Below, in pieces: positions 13,571 through 14,217 of a DNA stretch of 14,217 nt (the first letter of the stretch is position 1; every line of letters starts with the position of its first letter). Below the pieces are notes generated by a model. That model ran no database searches. It saw only the letters and a list, made by a program, of their open reading frames with translations, and had not been told where the DNA came from. This stretch comes from Clostridia bacterium (lineage in GTDB: Bacteria > Bacillota > Clostridia > Oscillospirales > Acutalibacteraceae): contig JAFYQN010000130.1 in assembly GCA_017559885.1 (NCBI GenBank), forward strand, positions 1 to 14,217, read 5' to 3'. Both the position numbers and the translations under genes were made by a program.

Positions 13571-14217
13571 TTATGCTTCGTAACGCTTAATAACAAGCCA
13601 GTTAAAGAGCAAGATTACAATACCCATAATTGCGCATACGATAATGAAGTAGAACCATATCATAGCTGAAGGTATGTCGTACTGACCTGCAAGCATACTA
13701 CCGTATACACGCTCAATGATAGGCGCACGTTCGTTGATGAACAACTCAACCATTGTAAACACGCCTACGAGCAAGGTAATGCGTGAAAGCATTGGGAATG
13801 TAATAAACCAAAATTCTTCCCATTTGCTTGCACCCTCAACCTTTGATGCCTCGTAAAGTGTGGCAGGTATTGACTGTAAACCAGAAAGGTAAAGTACTAT
13901 CTGAATACCGCAAGACCATATAAGGTTAAATATGTTATTGATTGAAGTTGTTATAAAATTAGCAATTTCTGTTGCAAGGTTTAAAACCTTTGCAAGGTCT
14001 TCTACCGTAATCATACCGGAAGACATACCTGAAGAAACGCCCATTTCGGCAAGACTTTCATCGGTTGTGTTGAATATATAGGCCATAACTTGACCTGTTG
14101 CAATAATAACAGGCAAGAAATAAAGTGCTCTAAAGAATACACGACCACGGAATTTTTGGTTGAGCATCATTGCCAAAATAAGACTTAAAATAAGAATTAT
14201 TGGTAATGAGTATGCAA
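13571..14217 (-). CDS. Carbohydrate ABC transporter permease, MalF type (N-terminus outside window)
   Basis: The C-terminal 214 codons of the partner permease. The reading frame stays open to base 14217 and beyond, starting in the window as AYSLPIILILSLILAMMLNQK, a membrane helix, so a TTG at 14176 is not its real start. RGRVFFRALYFLPVIIATG is typical of MalF-like proteins, and LSGLQSIPATLYEASKVEG leads into the EAA loop (E-A-S...G...ITFP). The final helix is followed by LVIKRYEA. It should pair with the MalG-type protein 15 nt downstream to form the channel fed by the binding lipoprotein. The promoter lies outside the window. Confidence 0.88.
   Translation of the reverse strand, partial: AYSLPIILILSLILAMMLNQKFRGRVFFRALYFLPVIIATGQVMAYIFNTTDESLAEMGVSSGMSSGMITVEDLAKVLNLATEIANFITTSINNIFNLIWSCGIQIVLYLSGLQSIPATLYEASKVEGASKWEEFWFITFPMLSRITLLVGVFTMVELFINERAPIIERVYGSMLAGQYDIPSAMIWFYFIIVCAIMGIVILLFNWLVIKRYEA

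Overview
The window reads as chromosomal DNA of a low-GC, Gram-positive anaerobe, most likely an uncultured gut-type Clostridia (Oscillospiraceae-like). The reasons are strong AGGAGG-type ribosome sites, consensus sigma-A promoters, lipobox lipoproteins, a sortase-type C-terminus, and a citrate synthase of the homocitrate/isopropylmalate synthase superfamily instead of the usual Si-type enzyme. Every gene I can support lies on the minus strand, so transcription runs from right (14217) to left (1). No tRNA, rRNA, CRISPR array, insertion sequence or phage gene was seen.

Right half (about 4200-14217) is a carbohydrate capture and degradation locus. In order of transcription it holds the end of a MalF-type ABC permease (open at the window edge), a MalG-type permease, a terminator, a consensus promoter, a sugar-binding lipoprotein, a terminator, a second promoter with a structured leader RNA, a 1411-residue cell-wall-anchored surface protein, and a family-16 glycoside hydrolase lipoprotein followed by two hairpin terminators. 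The surface protein has three related GLUG/beta-helix-like blocks, an InlB-type repeat, a carbohydrate-binding-like domain and an SPKTG sorting signal. The likely sequence of events is that the wall protein holds a polysaccharide, the GH16 enzyme on the membrane cuts it (probably a beta-glucan or galactan), and the ABC system imports the oligosaccharides. No ATPase is present; importers of this family often share one encoded elsewhere.

Left half (1-4124) is housekeeping. It holds a class B penicillin-binding transpeptidase, then a tight operon for the first steps of the oxidative TCA arm: a probable Re-citrate synthase, an FCD-type GntR regulator joined to it by an ATGA overlap, and aconitase (cut by the window edge). 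The operon starts at a perfect TTGACA-17-TATAAT promoter. A 28-bp near-perfect inverted repeat covers the -10 and start region and is the obvious candidate operator for the GntR protein, which would make the operon autoregulated.

The most unusual points are the paired giant wall protein and GH16 lipoprotein, the GH67N-like domain fused in front of the GH16 catalytic domain, the 5'-terminal RNA structure in front of the wall protein gene, and the palindromic operator over the citrate operon promoter.
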